Assembly: GCA_945874105.1 (NCBI GenBank)
Contig: CAMCFJ010000020.1
Location: 1 to 52,200, forward strand
Direction: 5' to 3'
From: Candidatus Nitrotoga sp. CP45
GTDB lineage: Bacteria > Pseudomonadota > Gammaproteobacteria > Burkholderiales > Gallionellaceae
DNA length: 52,200 nt
Part shown: piece by piece, positions 1 to 7,751 of the stretch
Layout: every line of letters starts with the position of its first letter
Numbering within the stretch: position 1 is the first letter of the stretch
The notes under the pieces: model-generated
The model's input: only the letters and a program-made list of their open reading frames with translations
Told to the model about the DNA's origin: nothing
Database searches by the model: none
Made by a program: the position numbers and the translations under genes

Positions 1-2
1 AG

Positions 3-890
3 GAAGCCTACGAGCAACTGCTGGCCGACGAAAAAATCCGCGAAACCTTTTATGAACGGCTCTCGGCCTACGCCAAGACGCTGGCCATCGCCATGTCCTC
101 CGAGGAATTCATCACCACCACCCCGGAGAATCGCCTCAAATCTTACAAGTCCGACCTCAAGCGCTTCACCAATCTGAAAGCGGCGGTGAAATTGCGCTAT
201 GCCGAGTCCATCGACTACCGCGACTACGAACCGAAGATTCATAAATTGCTCGATACCCACATTTCGGCCAACGAGGTGCTGAAACTCAACGAGCCGGTGA
301 ACATTTTCGACGGCGCGGCATTCCAGCAAGTCGTCGAGGAACAAGGCCAAGGCAAGCCGACCGCAGCCAAGGCGGACATGATCGCCCACGCCACCAAGCG
401 CGCCATTACGGAGCACTTGGACGAAGACCCCGCCTTCTTCGAAAAATTCTCCAAGCTTATCCAACAGGCCATCGACGATTACCGTGCCGGGCGGATTTCC
501 GATCTGGAGTATCTGAAGCAGGCGAGTGAGATCAAAGACGCGGTGGTCAATCGCAAGACCGATGACGTGCCGACTGTGTTGCATGGCAACGATCACGCGA
601 TTGCCTGTTTCGGCATCCTGGAACCGTACTTTGGCCGGCACGTCCCGGATGCCGCACAGGCGAAGTCGATTGCGGCAGAGGCGGCGGTGAGCATCTGGGC
701 CATCGTCGAGCGAAACCGCGTCGTCGGATTCTGGGACAACCTGGATGCGCAGCGCCGGGCCATGAACGAAATGGACGATTTTCTCTATGACGCAATCCGG
801 CGTGAGCGTGGCATCCCCCTGACCACCGAGGAGATGGACGAAATCATCGACCGTTCGATGCAGTTGGCCCGGCACCGGATGCCGACGTGA
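3..890 (+). CDS. hsdR: Type I restriction enzyme R subunit (HsdR), C-terminal part
   Basis: The reading frame is open from the first bases of the window, so this is the 3' end of a longer gene. The first internal ATG is at 93, but the frame upstream reads EAYEQLLADEKIRETFYERL without a stop, so 93 is not the real start. The roughly 295 residues seen resemble the helical C-terminal domain of type I R subunits, which docks the motor and nuclease subunit onto the M2S core. The DEAD-box helicase and PD-(D/E)XK nuclease parts would lie upstream, outside the window. The protein would cut DNA lacking the cognate methylation. It is followed after 7 bp by a YgjP-type metallopeptidase, a common arrangement in type I loci. 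Confidence 0.85.
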   Translation, partial: EAYEQLLADEKIRETFYERLSAYAKTLAIAMSSEEFITTTPENRLKSYKSDLKRFTNLKAAVKLRYAESIDYRDYEPKIHKLLDTHISANEVLKLNEPVNIFDGAAFQQVVEEQGQGKPTAAKADMIAHATKRAITEHLDEDPAFFEKFSKLIQQAIDDYRAGRISDLEYLKQASEIKDAVVNRKTDDVPTVLHGNDHAIACFGILEPYFGRHVPDAAQAKSIAAEAAVSIWAIVERNRVVGFWDNLDAQRRAMNEMDDFLYDAIRRERGIPLTTEEMDEIIDRSMQLARHRMPT

Positions 891-897
891 AGACCCA

Positions 898-1608
898 ATG
901 ACGACAATCAGGCAAGAGATCGTCTTTGGAACTGAAACCATCGGCTACGAAATTCGCTTCCTGCCGACGCGGCGCACGCTCGGGATCGAGGTGCACCCGG
1001 ACCTGTCCGTAGTCGTTCGTGCCCCGGCAGATTGCGACCTGGAAACCATCCATGCCAGAGTTGGCAAGCGTGCTTCCTGGATCAGCAAACAACTGACAAA
1101 TTTTCAGCGCTACAGCCCGAGGACGCCGGCGAGGCAGTACGTCAGCGGGGAAACACATCTCTACCTTGGCCGGCAATATCGGCTGAAAGTCGGCGCTGGC
1201 GAGACGGCGTCGGTAAAGATGAGTCGCGGCCATCTGATACTGACCCTGCCCGGAAAGTCTGATCCGGATCGGGTGAAAGCACTTCTGCATCGCTGGTATC
1301 TCGACCATGCCAAGCAGGTGTTCATTGATGTGATGGATGAGTGGCTTCCCCGCTTCAAGGGGTACCAGCGGCCACGCCTGACTGTGCGGGCAATGCAGTC
1401 TCGCTGGGGCAGCCTGTCGCAGGCCGGCACGATGACACTAAATGCCAATCTGATTCGGGCACCCCGTGCCTGCATCGAGTACGTAGTGGCCCATGAGCTT
1501 TGCCACCTCAAGTACCGCGATCACGATACGAGTTTTTTTCGCCTGCTCGGGCAGGTGATGCCGGATTGGGAGAGGCGGAAACAGCGGTTGGAAACGGCAC
1601 TACTCTGA
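898..1608 (+). CDS. YgjP-like (DUF45) zinc metallopeptidase next to hsdR
   Basis: A protein of 236 residues with a zinc-protease motif near the C-terminus: VAHELCHLKYRDH contains HExxH, followed by the conserved pattern around FFRLLGQVMPDWERRK. An upstream RSRWGS-like motif (here MQSRWGSLS) is also typical of the YgjP/SprT-like DUF45 family. Members are cytoplasmic, metal-dependent and of poorly known substrate. The gene begins 7 bp after the HsdR stop and is probably co-transcribed with it. Such genes often accompany type I restriction loci, so a role in controlling the restriction enzyme is possible, but that is inference. Confidence 0.85.
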   Translation: MTTIRQEIVFGTETIGYEIRFLPTRRTLGIEVHPDLSVVVRAPADCDLETIHARVGKRASWISKQLTNFQRYSPRTPARQYVSGETHLYLGRQYRLKVGAGETASVKMSRGHLILTLPGKSDPDRVKALLHRWYLDHAKQVFIDVMDEWLPRFKGYQRPRLTVRAMQSRWGSLSQAGTMTLNANLIRAPRACIEYVVAHELCHLKYRDHDTSFFRLLGQVMPDWERRKQRLETALL

Positions 1609-1713
1609 TCAAAAAAGGAGAAATAAAAATGGCAAATGAAACCTAGGTGAAGCAGTTGCTCGAATTGGCCGTGGATTACACGAAGACTACGGTCAATTAA
1701 CTCATCACAAACG

Positions 1714-1779
1714 CAGCACAATGAATATAAGGTGCGAAAGAAGTCAAAGTCTACCGCCAGCAAAACTGAAAAACAATGA
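1714..1779 (+). pseudogene. Relic of HigB-like toxin C-terminus (copy 1)
   Basis: The frame ending at the TGA at 1777-1779 reads QHNEYKVRKKSKSTASKTEK and then Q-stop, which is the basic tail seen at the end of HigB/RelE-type addiction-module killer proteins. Only about 21 codons remain; upstream of this I see stops in all frames and no toxin core. A short aborted ORF (ATG at 1629, after a good AGGAG) precedes it and ends after five codons. The tail lies 9 bp before the antitoxin start, exactly where a toxin gene would end. The equivalent sequence before the second antitoxin copy is longer and supports this reading. Confidence 0.55.
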
Positions 1780-1788
1780 AGTGATCAC

Positions 1789-2088
1789 ATGGCACTAACT
1801 CGAAATTTTAAACAATCAGTTATTGAGCGCGTTCAACGCGATCCTGAGCTTGCAAAAGCACTGCTTGATGAAGCAGCAACTTTGTTTCTGAGTGATAAAC
1901 CGGAAACGGCGCGCCTCATCCTTCGTGACCTCGTGAATGCCACAGTGGGATTTGAACAACTGGCCGTGCTGACTGACAAACCCAGCAAAAGCCTGCACCG
2001 CATGTTATCGCCCAAAGGTAATCCAAGCATGGATAACCTCGCTGCAATTTTTGGTGCTATCCGTGCGCGTCTGAAAGCCCACCAGTAA
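1789..2088 (+). CDS. HigA-like addiction-module antitoxin, copy 1
   Basis: A protein of 99 residues of the probable addiction-module antidote family. The C-terminal half (QLAVLTDKPSKSLHRMLSPK, then GNPSMDNLAAIFGAIRA) is an Xre-type helix-turn-helix. It should bind DNA as a dimer and, in an intact module, neutralise a RelE-fold toxin encoded just upstream. Only a remnant of that toxin is present here, so this is an orphan antitoxin. A second copy with about a dozen substitutions and a divergent C-terminus lies at 5180. The start is fixed by conservation between the copies and by AAGTGATCAC before ATG. Confidence 0.8.
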   Translation: MALTRNFKQSVIERVQRDPELAKALLDEAATLFLSDKPETARLILRDLVNATVGFEQLAVLTDKPSKSLHRMLSPKGNPSMDNLAAIFGAIRARLKAHQ

Positions 2089-2210
2089 CCCCTTTTTGTG
2101 CAGCAAGCGAACAACATGTTGCATGACCTGACTCCTCTGCGCTCAAGCCTGGGGGTATTTTTAATCCATGATCCAAAATCATTAGAACGGATAGATAAAT
2201 CAGCGTTTCC

Positions 2211-3425
2211 CTAGCGTAGCTGTAGCAGATTCAATTTGCGCAACTTAGGTGCCAGACGCGCGGTCGCTGCGACGATAGCCAAAGACATTACTCCGCCAAA
2301 AATTACAGAGGGAACTAATCCCATCACCCGGGCAGCCAAGCCTGATTCGAAAGCGCCCAACTCGTTGGATGAGCCGATAAAAATGCCGTTGATCGCAGAA
2401 ACACGACCGCGCATAGCGTCTGGCGTCATTAGCTGCATAATAGTGGTACGCAGCACCATCGAGACCCCATCGAACATGCCAGAGAGCATTAACAAGAAGG
2501 CCGCCACCCAAAAATGGCTGGTGAGGGCGAACAATATGATGCATACACCAAACCCGGCGACAGCTGCCAGCAACATCCTGCCCGCATTCTGGTTCACGGG
2601 ATGGCGTGCAAGTAGGACGCCGGTTGCGATGGCACCTATTGCAGGTGCTGCGCGCAGGATGCCCAAGCCTTCCGGACCATAATGGAAAACATCGTGGATA
2701 AATACTGGCAACATGGCGACCGCGCCGCCGAATAACACAGCGAACATGTCCAGCACTTGCGCGCTTAGAATGATCTGGTTGCTGAACACAAAGCGCAGCC
2801 CCTCCGCAATGCTGGAAAATACCGGTGCGCTCTCAGCTCTCGGTGGCTCTGCGATGCGCAACATGAATAAAGACGCGGCGGCACTAATGCTGAGGATCGA
2901 AGCCACCATGTAAGCGGTAGTAAGGCTGGCCCAACCAACCAGTATCCCGCCCAACGCAGGACCAAGCACCAGCGCAGACTGAAAAACCGAACTACTGATA
3001 CCGGCGGCACGCGCATAGTGCTCACGCGGCAAAGTAAGAGCAAGCAGTGCGTTGTAAGAAGGTCCGATGAAAGCGCGCGCGACGCCACCCGCGGCGATAG
3101 ATCCATAGATCCACATTAGCGTGGCGCCCGCTATCCCGCCGCTGGCTACAGACACAAGCACTAGAGCATTGAAACTTAGCACGATGCTTGCCAGCACACC
3201 AAACATTCGCCTGGAGTGATGATCTACGACATAACCCGCGAATAGCGCACAACAAAAATAGGGAATAACTTCCGCCAATCCGACCAGGCCCAGCGCAAAA
3301 GGGTCATGCGTTAGTTGATAGATGTGCCAGCCGACAACCACGGCGATCATCTGGTAGGCCAGCGAAATCTGAAAGCGGAAAATTAGCAGCTTGATAAAGC
3401 TGCTGTTGCGTAATGAAGATGTCAA
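2211..3425 (-). CDS. MFS transporter, EntS-like (MFS_3) exporter
   Basis: A 404-residue integral membrane protein with about twelve hydrophobic segments. The N-terminus has the MFS loop motif VGLAEVIPYFCCALFAGYVV followed by DHHSRR, and RGRVSAINGIFIGSSNELGA occurs in the second half, both typical of the MFS_3 family that includes the enterobactin exporter EntS. It probably exports a small molecule or drug by proton antiport at the inner membrane. The substrate cannot be read from sequence. It is transcribed alone, convergent with the antitoxin gene, and its start overlaps a small MscS-like fragment on the same strand. Confidence 0.85.
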   Translation of the reverse strand: MTSSLRNSSFIKLLIFRFQISLAYQMIAVVVGWHIYQLTHDPFALGLVGLAEVIPYFCCALFAGYVVDHHSRRMFGVLASIVLSFNALVLVSVASGGIAGATLMWIYGSIAAGGVARAFIGPSYNALLALTLPREHYARAAGISSSVFQSALVLGPALGGILVGWASLTTAYMVASILSISAAASLFMLRIAEPPRAESAPVFSSIAEGLRFVFSNQIILSAQVLDMFAVLFGGAVAMLPVFIHDVFHYGPEGLGILRAAPAIGAIATGVLLARHPVNQNAGRMLLAAVAGFGVCIILFALTSHFWVAAFLLMLSGMFDGVSMVLRTTIMQLMTPDAMRGRVSAINGIFIGSSNELGAFESGLAARVMGLVPSVIFGGVMSLAIVAATARLAPKLRKLNLLQLR

Positions 3426-3502
3426 ACGCGGCAGCCAAACTTGATGGCTAGGTCGACGAGAGTGCTCCGCACTTGTTCAATGAGAGCGAGTTGATTCGGC
3501 AT
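3422..3502 (-). pseudogene. Possible N-terminal fragment of a mechanosensitive-channel-like gene
   Basis: An ATG-initiated frame on the minus strand gives 26 residues, MPNQLALIEQVRSTLVDLAI then KFGCRV-stop, resembling the first amphipathic helix of small MscS-type channel proteins. The frame stops at the start of the MFS gene and nothing of the membrane domain remains. It could equally be a chance ORF or leader peptide for the MFS gene, whose ATG it overlaps. Weak call. Confidence 0.25.
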
Positions 3503-3726
3503 AACTTGACTACTATTTGTGTTGGTTGGATTAATTTAAAGAATACGCTTTGCATCGTGGCGATGCAATTGATAGTCTCTTCCATGATGTCAAAAAGCGA
3601 GTAAAAAATTCAGAGCCACACGCTATTTCACAATCTACTGATAGATTGGCATCCTATTACGTATTTCTGCAATGTCATGTTGCCGAAAAGTGTACCAAAT
3701 GGTGGCTGTAGTCTCTGGTTTAAATA

Positions 3727-3827
3727 TGACCATTAAACGATAGTTGTGTTGGTGGATTTTTGACCACATAATCCACGGATCCTGTTTAATTTTTAAGCGT
3801 AAGTAAACAAAGGTGATTACCAAGGTC
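3727..3827. repeat. IS21-like terminal-repeat remnant (copy at 3.7 kb)
   Basis: This sequence matches parts of two other places in the window. The part ending TTTTTGACCACATAATCCAC matches 48938-48970, and AATTTTTAAGC...AGTAAACAAAGG matches 47655-47685. The repeated TGACCA...TTTTGACCA spacing is the multiple-terminal-repeat pattern of IS21-type elements. No transposase gene is present, so this is a scar. The surrounding stretch 3503-3975 has no convincing gene; an ORF of 76 codons over it on the minus strand is a by-product of the repeat. Confidence 0.45.
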
Positions 3828-3975
3828 TTATACGCAAGGCGGATGCATTTTCGCGAATATCTCACCCTGAGCAGAATTCAGCGACGAACAAGTTCGTCAC
3901 CCAACCAGTTTGTTATGTGCATAGTTATAATCCATTTCATGAAATAACCCCAAAAAATTTGGACGCTGATAAATC

Positions 3976-4827
3976 ATGCTGCTAGACAATGAAAGAGAAA
4001 GTGAAAATATTGAGGATCGTCGTGGCGGCGGGCTTATTAAAGGGATTGGTATTGGAAGCGTGGTTATTGCCTTGATTGGCAGTTATTTAACCGGCTTGAA
4101 CCCGGCAACTTTGTTAGGCTTGATGGAGCAGGCGGCCCCTGTTCCGCATGTTAGCGCGCACAAGCCTGCTGCAAATGACAAGACAGCCGTTTTTGTGTCG
4201 AAGATTTTAGCGGAAACGGAAGATACATGGAGCGAAACATTTGCGACAAAGGGCAAGGAATACCGTAAGCCGAAGCTTGTGCTTTTTACCGGTAGCACAA
4301 CAACTGCATGCGGCCACGGTGCCGCCGCCATGGGACCGTTTTACTGTCCGTTGGATAGCAAAATCTATATCGATCTATCGTTCTTCTCGGAACTTCAAAA
4401 TCGTTTTCATGCGCCGGGTGAATTTGCTGAGGCCTATGTGCTGGCGCATGAGGTGGGCCACCATGTCCAGAACCTTCTAGGAATTTCCGCTAAGGTAAAT
4501 GCCGCCAAACAGCGGGCATCAAGCAAAGCAGAGGCGAATGCTGCGAGCGTAAAACTGGAGCTACAGGCAGACTGTTATGCCGGAGTTTGGGCGCGGCGCA
4601 CGGATAGTCAGAAACATATTCTCGAACCCGGTGAAATTGAGCAAGCTTTTGCGGCAGCCACCGCGATTGGAGATGATACCCTCCAAAAGAAAGCACTTGG
4701 GTATGCCGTGCCAGAGACCTTTACTCACGGATCATCGGGACAACGTGTCGCCTGGTTTAAGCGTGGGATGGAAACCGGCGACCCGGCTCAGTGCAATATA
4801 TTTGCAGCAACTAGACGAAGCGACTGA
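3976..4827 (+). CDS. Neutral zinc metallopeptidase, YpfJ-like
   Basis: A 283-residue protein with one N-terminal membrane helix at about residues 22-42 (IKGIGIGSVVIALIGSYLTG) and a large soluble domain. The zinc motif AHEVGHHVQ carries HExxH, and the downstream LELQADCYAGVWA contains the third ligand region, as in the YpfJ/KPN_02809 family. It is presumably anchored in the inner membrane with the catalytic domain in the periplasm. Substrate is unknown. The gene is monocistronic in appearance, flanked by an IS21-like scar upstream and a toxin-antitoxin relic downstream. Confidence 0.9.
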   Translation: MLLDNERESENIEDRRGGGLIKGIGIGSVVIALIGSYLTGLNPATLLGLMEQAAPVPHVSAHKPAANDKTAVFVSKILAETEDTWSETFATKGKEYRKPKLVLFTGSTTTACGHGAAAMGPFYCPLDSKIYIDLSFFSELQNRFHAPGEFAEAYVLAHEVGHHVQNLLGISAKVNAAKQRASSKAEANAASVKLELQADCYAGVWARRTDSQKHILEPGEIEQAFAAATAIGDDTLQKKALGYAVPETFTHGSSGQRVAWFKRGMETGDPAQCNIFAATRRSD

Positions 4828-5022
4828 CCTTATAGTTAGAAGGGTGGATTCATGCTTGGAAAATAAACTGGGCCCAGAAAGTAGACAAGGTTGAGGGCCA
4901 TTTCCGGTGACCAATCGGTGCGAAAAATCTTCTTGATTGTCCACTGCCGAATTGCGCTTAGGTGGTCTTTTCGATTGAGTTTGCAATTGTCCGTAGCAGC
5001 TATTAAAACCTGTTCGGGTTGA

Positions 5023-5175
5023 AAGGATGGTGACGCACTCATCATCTTGTTTGGCGGCGGCACCGAGCGCGGCCAGCAGAAAGATATTGATAAGGCAAAG
5101 GCATTGCACCACGAATACAAGGTGTGAAAGAAGGCAAAGTTTGCTGCCAGAAAAACTGAAAAAACAAAGAGGTGA
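5023..5175 (+). pseudogene. Relic of HigB-like toxin (copy 2) with in-frame stop
   Basis: Read from 5023, the frame gives KDGDALIILFGGGTERGQQK then DIDKAKALHHEYKV, a TGA at 5125-5127, and then KKAKFAARKTEKTKR-stop. This is the C-terminal third of HigB/Gp49-like killer proteins, whose hallmark is LLxGGxKxxQxxDIxKA. The N-terminal two thirds are gone: the frame is closed by a TGA at 5020. The internal stop and the missing core make it non-functional. It lies 4 bp before the antitoxin start, preserving the original toxin-antitoxin gene order. The rest of 4828-5022 shows nothing I recognise. Confidence 0.65.
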
Positions 5176-5179
5176 TCAC

Positions 5180-5503
5180 ATGGCACTAACTCGAAATTTT
5201 AAACAAACAGTTATTGAGCGCGTTGAACGCGATCCTGAGTTTGCAAAAGCACTGCTTGATGAAGCGGCAACTTTGTTTCTGAGTGACGAACCGGAAACAG
5301 CGCGCCTCATCCTTCGTGACCTCGTGAATGCCACAATGGGATTTGAACAGTTGGCCGTGCTGACTGACAAACCCAGCAAAAACCTGCACCGTATGTTATC
5401 GCCCAAAGGCAACCCAAGCATGGATAACCTCACTGCAATTTTTGGTGCTATCCGTGCGCATCTGAAAGTTGGAATTAAAGTTCATACGGTTGAATTAGCA
5501 TAG
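5180..5503 (+). CDS. HigA-like addiction-module antitoxin, copy 2
   Basis: A protein of 107 residues, nearly identical to the one at 1789 up to its last dozen residues, where it ends VGIKVHTVELA instead of KAHQ. The start is the ATG after GAGGTGATCAC, the same context as copy 1; a longer upstream frame (from 5027) reads out-of-frame through the toxin relic and is not credible. An Xre-type helix-turn-helix is expected in residues 50-95. Conserved coding sequence despite loss of the toxin suggests recent duplication or retained regulatory function. Confidence 0.8.
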   Translation: MALTRNFKQTVIERVERDPEFAKALLDEAATLFLSDEPETARLILRDLVNATMGFEQLAVLTDKPSKNLHRMLSPKGNPSMDNLTAIFGAIRAHLKVGIKVHTVELA

Positions 5504-5572
5504 CAAGTTGCTTTTCTTAATGAGTCAGAGCTGGTGCGGCAACCTTTCGTTTGCTGGCGTATAGTGAAAATT

Positions 5573-6175
5573 ATGAATGAAAAGGAAACCAGCCGCATTG
5601 AGGCTTTCAGCGACGGCGTTTTTGCTATTGCACTGACGCTACTTGCGATTGATTTGAAAGCTCCGGTGTTAGAAACAATTAGCAACACTAGTTTGACGGC
5701 GGCGATAGCCGCGCGGTGGACGGAATATTTCGCTTTCTTCAATAGTTTTGTCGTGGTTCTGTTGATGTGGATAAGTCATCACGGTATTTTCAAAATCGTT
5801 CGCAAAACTAACACTCGGTTTATGCTCGCTAACGGTTTGGTGTTGTTTTTTGTAGCGGCCGTGTCATATCCGACGAGCGTGTTGGCGAAATATATTTTGA
5901 CTGATGCCGCGCCAGCAGCAGCTGCATTTTACGCGGGGTATTCGGTCATTGCGAACGTCGCATTTATCATGCTTTTGCGCGTCGTATCAGGGAATAAAAA
6001 CCTATTGAAGAACAACGTAAGCGACGACGAGATAAGAAAATTATCGCGTGGTTTAACTATGGCTCTACCGATTTACATAGCGGCGACATTGCTTGCCTTT
6101 GTCAATGTTTGGATAACCGTTTCGATAACCACCCTGCTTTGGGTTTATTGGGCGGTAATACTAAAAAATGAATGA
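5573..6175 (+). CDS. TMEM175-like (DUF1211) potassium channel family protein
   Basis: A 200-residue protein with about six hydrophobic helices. The first helix carries the family signature RIEAFSDGVFAIALTLLAID (R-x3-FSDGVFAIA-x-TLL), which lines the pore of bacterial TMEM175 proteins. The start at 5573 puts this motif at the expected place, about eight residues in; an upstream ATG at 5534 adds an unrelated extension. The protein should form a tetrameric potassium-permeable channel in the inner membrane. It stands alone between the antitoxin copy and the tRNA genes. Confidence 0.85.
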   Translation: MNEKETSRIEAFSDGVFAIALTLLAIDLKAPVLETISNTSLTAAIAARWTEYFAFFNSFVVVLLMWISHHGIFKIVRKTNTRFMLANGLVLFFVAAVSYPTSVLAKYILTDAAPAAAAFYAGYSVIANVAFIMLLRVVSGNKNLLKNNVSDDEIRKLSRGLTMALPIYIAATLLAFVNVWITVSITTLLWVYWAVILKNE

Positions 6176-6227
6176 TTGGGAGAATCCGGACATTACTACT
6201 TGGGGCTAACATTGGACAAGCCTTAGT

Positions 6228-6256
6228 TTGACCTTTTATATGGATTGGGGTACTCT
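6228..6256 (+). promoter_or_regulatory. Probable sigma-70 promoter of the tRNA-Ser/tRNA-Arg unit
   Basis: TTGACC at 6228-6233 and TACTCT at 6251-6256 are separated by 17 bp, about 13 bp before the tRNA-Ser 5' end. The -35 box is strong and the -10 box weak, with a GC-rich stretch GCGCGACC just after it as expected for stringently controlled stable RNA genes. Confidence 0.5.
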
Positions 6257-6268
6257 GCGCGACCTTTA

Positions 6269-6361
6269 GGAGAGATGGCCGAGTGGTCGAAGGTACTCCC
6301 CTGCTAAGGGAGCGTAGGGTTTATAGCCTTACCGAGGGTTCGAATCCCTCTCTCTCCGCCA
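6269..6361 (+). tRNA. tRNA-Ser (anticodon GCT)
   Basis: Class II tRNA. The acceptor stem GGAGAGA pairs with TCTCTCC, followed by discriminator G and an encoded CCA. The anticodon stem-loop is CTCCC-CTGCTAA-GGGAG, giving anticodon GCT. A long variable arm follows, and the T-arm GAGGGTTCGAATCCCTC is perfect. It reads AGC/AGU serine codons. Confidence 0.95.
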
Positions 6362-6386
6362 AGACAGCAATATGAAAAACAGTTTT

Positions 6387-6463
6387 GCGCCCGTAGCTCA
6401 GATGGATAGAGTACTTGGCTACGAACCAAGGGGTCGGGCGTTCGAATCGCTCCGGGCGCACCA
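6387..6463 (+). tRNA. tRNA-Arg (anticodon ACG), integration target of the adjacent island
   Basis: The acceptor stem GCGCCCG pairs with CGGGCGC, followed by A and an encoded CCA. The anticodon arm CTTGG-CTACGAA-CCAAG gives anticodon ACG, whose first base is normally modified to inosine. The last 45 bases, from the anticodon loop to CCA, are repeated exactly at 12437-12481, so an element integrated at the 3' end and restored the gene. Confidence 0.95.
6419..6463. repeat. attL: 45-bp core within tRNA-Arg
   Basis: Exact 45-bp match to 12437-12481, starting in the anticodon loop (CTACGAACC) and ending with the CCA. Identity stops immediately on both sides, which defines the recombination core. 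Confidence 0.9.
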
Positions 6464-6470
6464 GTAAATC

Positions 6471-6503
6471 AAAGGCTTACAGCGATGTAAGCCTTTATTT
6501 TTT
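6471..6503. terminator. Intrinsic terminator after tRNA-Arg
   Basis: A perfect 11-bp stem AAAGGCTTACA / TGTAAGCCTTT with loop GCGA, followed by ATTTTTTC. It sits between the tRNA and the convergent integrase gene. It is supplied by the island; a different hairpin that probably served the tRNA before insertion lies beyond attR. Confidence 0.8.
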
Positions 6504-7547
6504 CTAGCTGCGTAGCCCAATCGTAGCCACTTCCCCTGAATCCTTGCCTACTAATTTCAAACTGGACAGGCGATCCACGTATTCGGTCAGATGTTCGCTG
6601 GATAGATGAGCATACTTCCTCACCATCTCGACGCACTCCCAACCGCCAAGCTCTTGCAGCACATGAAGCGGTGTTCCTGCTTGCACATGCCAGCTTGCCC
6701 ACGTATGCCGCAGATCATGCCACCGAAAATTCTCGATGCCGACCTTTGCCAATGTGTTCCGCCATGCCTTCGTGTTGACCTGCACCAGCGGATTGCCGTG
6801 GTAGCTAAATACATGCGTTGAATGATTGCCGATCTGCTCACGTATCACTATCACAGCGGCAGCGCTCAACGGTACTGCAATCGCCTTTCTTGTCTTGGCC
6901 TGATCCGGGTGTATCCATGCGGTGCGGCGAATGAGATCAATCTGTGACCACTGCAAGCCTGTGACGTTGGAACGCCGCAAGCCTGTTTCCAGAGAGAACT
7001 TCACCACGGGCACCAGATGTTTCGGCAAGACTGCAATTAGCCTGTCTGCCTCTTCTTGGGTAATCCAGCGCACCCGTCGATTTGGCTCAGGTAACATTCG
7101 AATGCGAGGGACACGATCCAGCCACTCCCATTCGTTGCTAGCCTTGCGTAATACCGCCCGAATCACTTCCATCACGCGATTGACTGAACTGTTCTTTACC
7201 CTTTCAGCCATGCGCACAGCCATGATCCTATCCAGCAATTCCCGGTTGATCTCATCCAGCATGCGACCATTCAAGAACCGATCCAGCCAGCGCAAATGCG
7301 TCTTGTCACTGGCCTGAGAAGCCTTGTGTGTGGTTTCTGCCAAATATCGAACCACCGATTCATTCCAAGTATGGCGGGGTTTGACCCCCAGCCGTGCCTG
7401 ATCCCACAAAGACGCCTTCAGCTTGTCGTGCAATTCTTCGGCTTTTGCCTTGTCGGCAGTGCCAGTGCTTTGCTGTATTCGTCGTCCGTCGTGGGTGATA
7501 ATTTTGATCCACCAATACGGTGAATCCTTGCGTTGGAAGAGTGACAT
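6504..7547 (-). CDS. int: Tyrosine recombinase (site-specific integrase)
   Basis: A 347-residue phage-type integrase. The N-terminal part MSLFQRKDSPYWWIKIITHD is the usual arm-binding start, a SAM-like core-binding domain spans about residues 60-150, and the catalytic domain shows R in ETGLRRSNVTGLQW, H-x-x-R in HDLRHTWASW, and the terminal Y in MVRKYAHL. It should cut and join attL and attR through a 3'-phosphotyrosine. Its 3' end abuts the tRNA-side junction. The gene overlaps the 3' end of the HTH gene and is the last gene of the Rep-HTH-Int set. Confidence 0.93.
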   Translation of the reverse strand: MSLFQRKDSPYWWIKIITHDGRRIQQSTGTADKAKAEELHDKLKASLWDQARLGVKPRHTWNESVVRYLAETTHKASQASDKTHLRWLDRFLNGRMLDEINRELLDRIMAVRMAERVKNSSVNRVMEVIRAVLRKASNEWEWLDRVPRIRMLPEPNRRVRWITQEEADRLIAVLPKHLVPVVKFSLETGLRRSNVTGLQWSQIDLIRRTAWIHPDQAKTRKAIAVPLSAAAVIVIREQIGNHSTHVFSYHGNPLVQVNTKAWRNTLAKVGIENFRWHDLRHTWASWHVQAGTPLHVLQELGGWECVEMVRKYAHLSSEHLTEYVDRLSSLKLVGKDSGEVATIGLRS

Positions 7548-7747
7548 AGTTGAACCTCCATATGATCACCCTGCAACACCCGCCGTTTGTATTGTGACCG
7601 GATATGTTCAATCAGGTCAAATTCAACGAATACCCAGCACTTGCCGATCTTGGCACCGGGGATTTCGCCCGCACGTGCTTTCTCTTGCAATGTGACCGGA
7701 TGAATCTTGAGCAGCTCGGCGGCTTGGGGCAGGGTTAGCGTAGTCAT
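7418..7747 (-). CDS. Excisionase/AlpA-like helix-turn-helix protein
   Basis: A 109-residue protein beginning MTTLTLPQAAELLKIHPVTL, the MerR-type HTH_17 motif of excisionases and AlpA-like regulators, followed by a short wing (AKIGKCWVFVEFDLIEHIRS). It probably bends DNA next to att or regulates the integrase. The ATG at 7747 is chosen because it starts 4 bp after the Rep stop; a longer frame from 7795 runs inside rep. The last 130 bp overlap the integrase gene in another frame, more than usual, so the C-terminal tail may be unimportant. Confidence 0.75.
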   Translation of the reverse strand: MTTLTLPQAAELLKIHPVTLQEKARAGEIPGAKIGKCWVFVEFDLIEHIRSQYKRRVLQGDHMEVQLCHSSNARIHRIGGSKLSPTTDDEYSKALALPTRQKPKNCTTS

Positions 7748-7751
7748 GGCA

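Noticed and set aside
3635-3865. 76-codon minus-strand ORF between the MFS and YpfJ-like genes
   Set aside because: It lies over the IS21-like terminal repeat and has no conserved features.
5027-5179. N-terminal extension of the second HigA-like antitoxin
   Set aside because: It reads through the toxin relic in another frame; copy 1 starts at the equivalent ATG.
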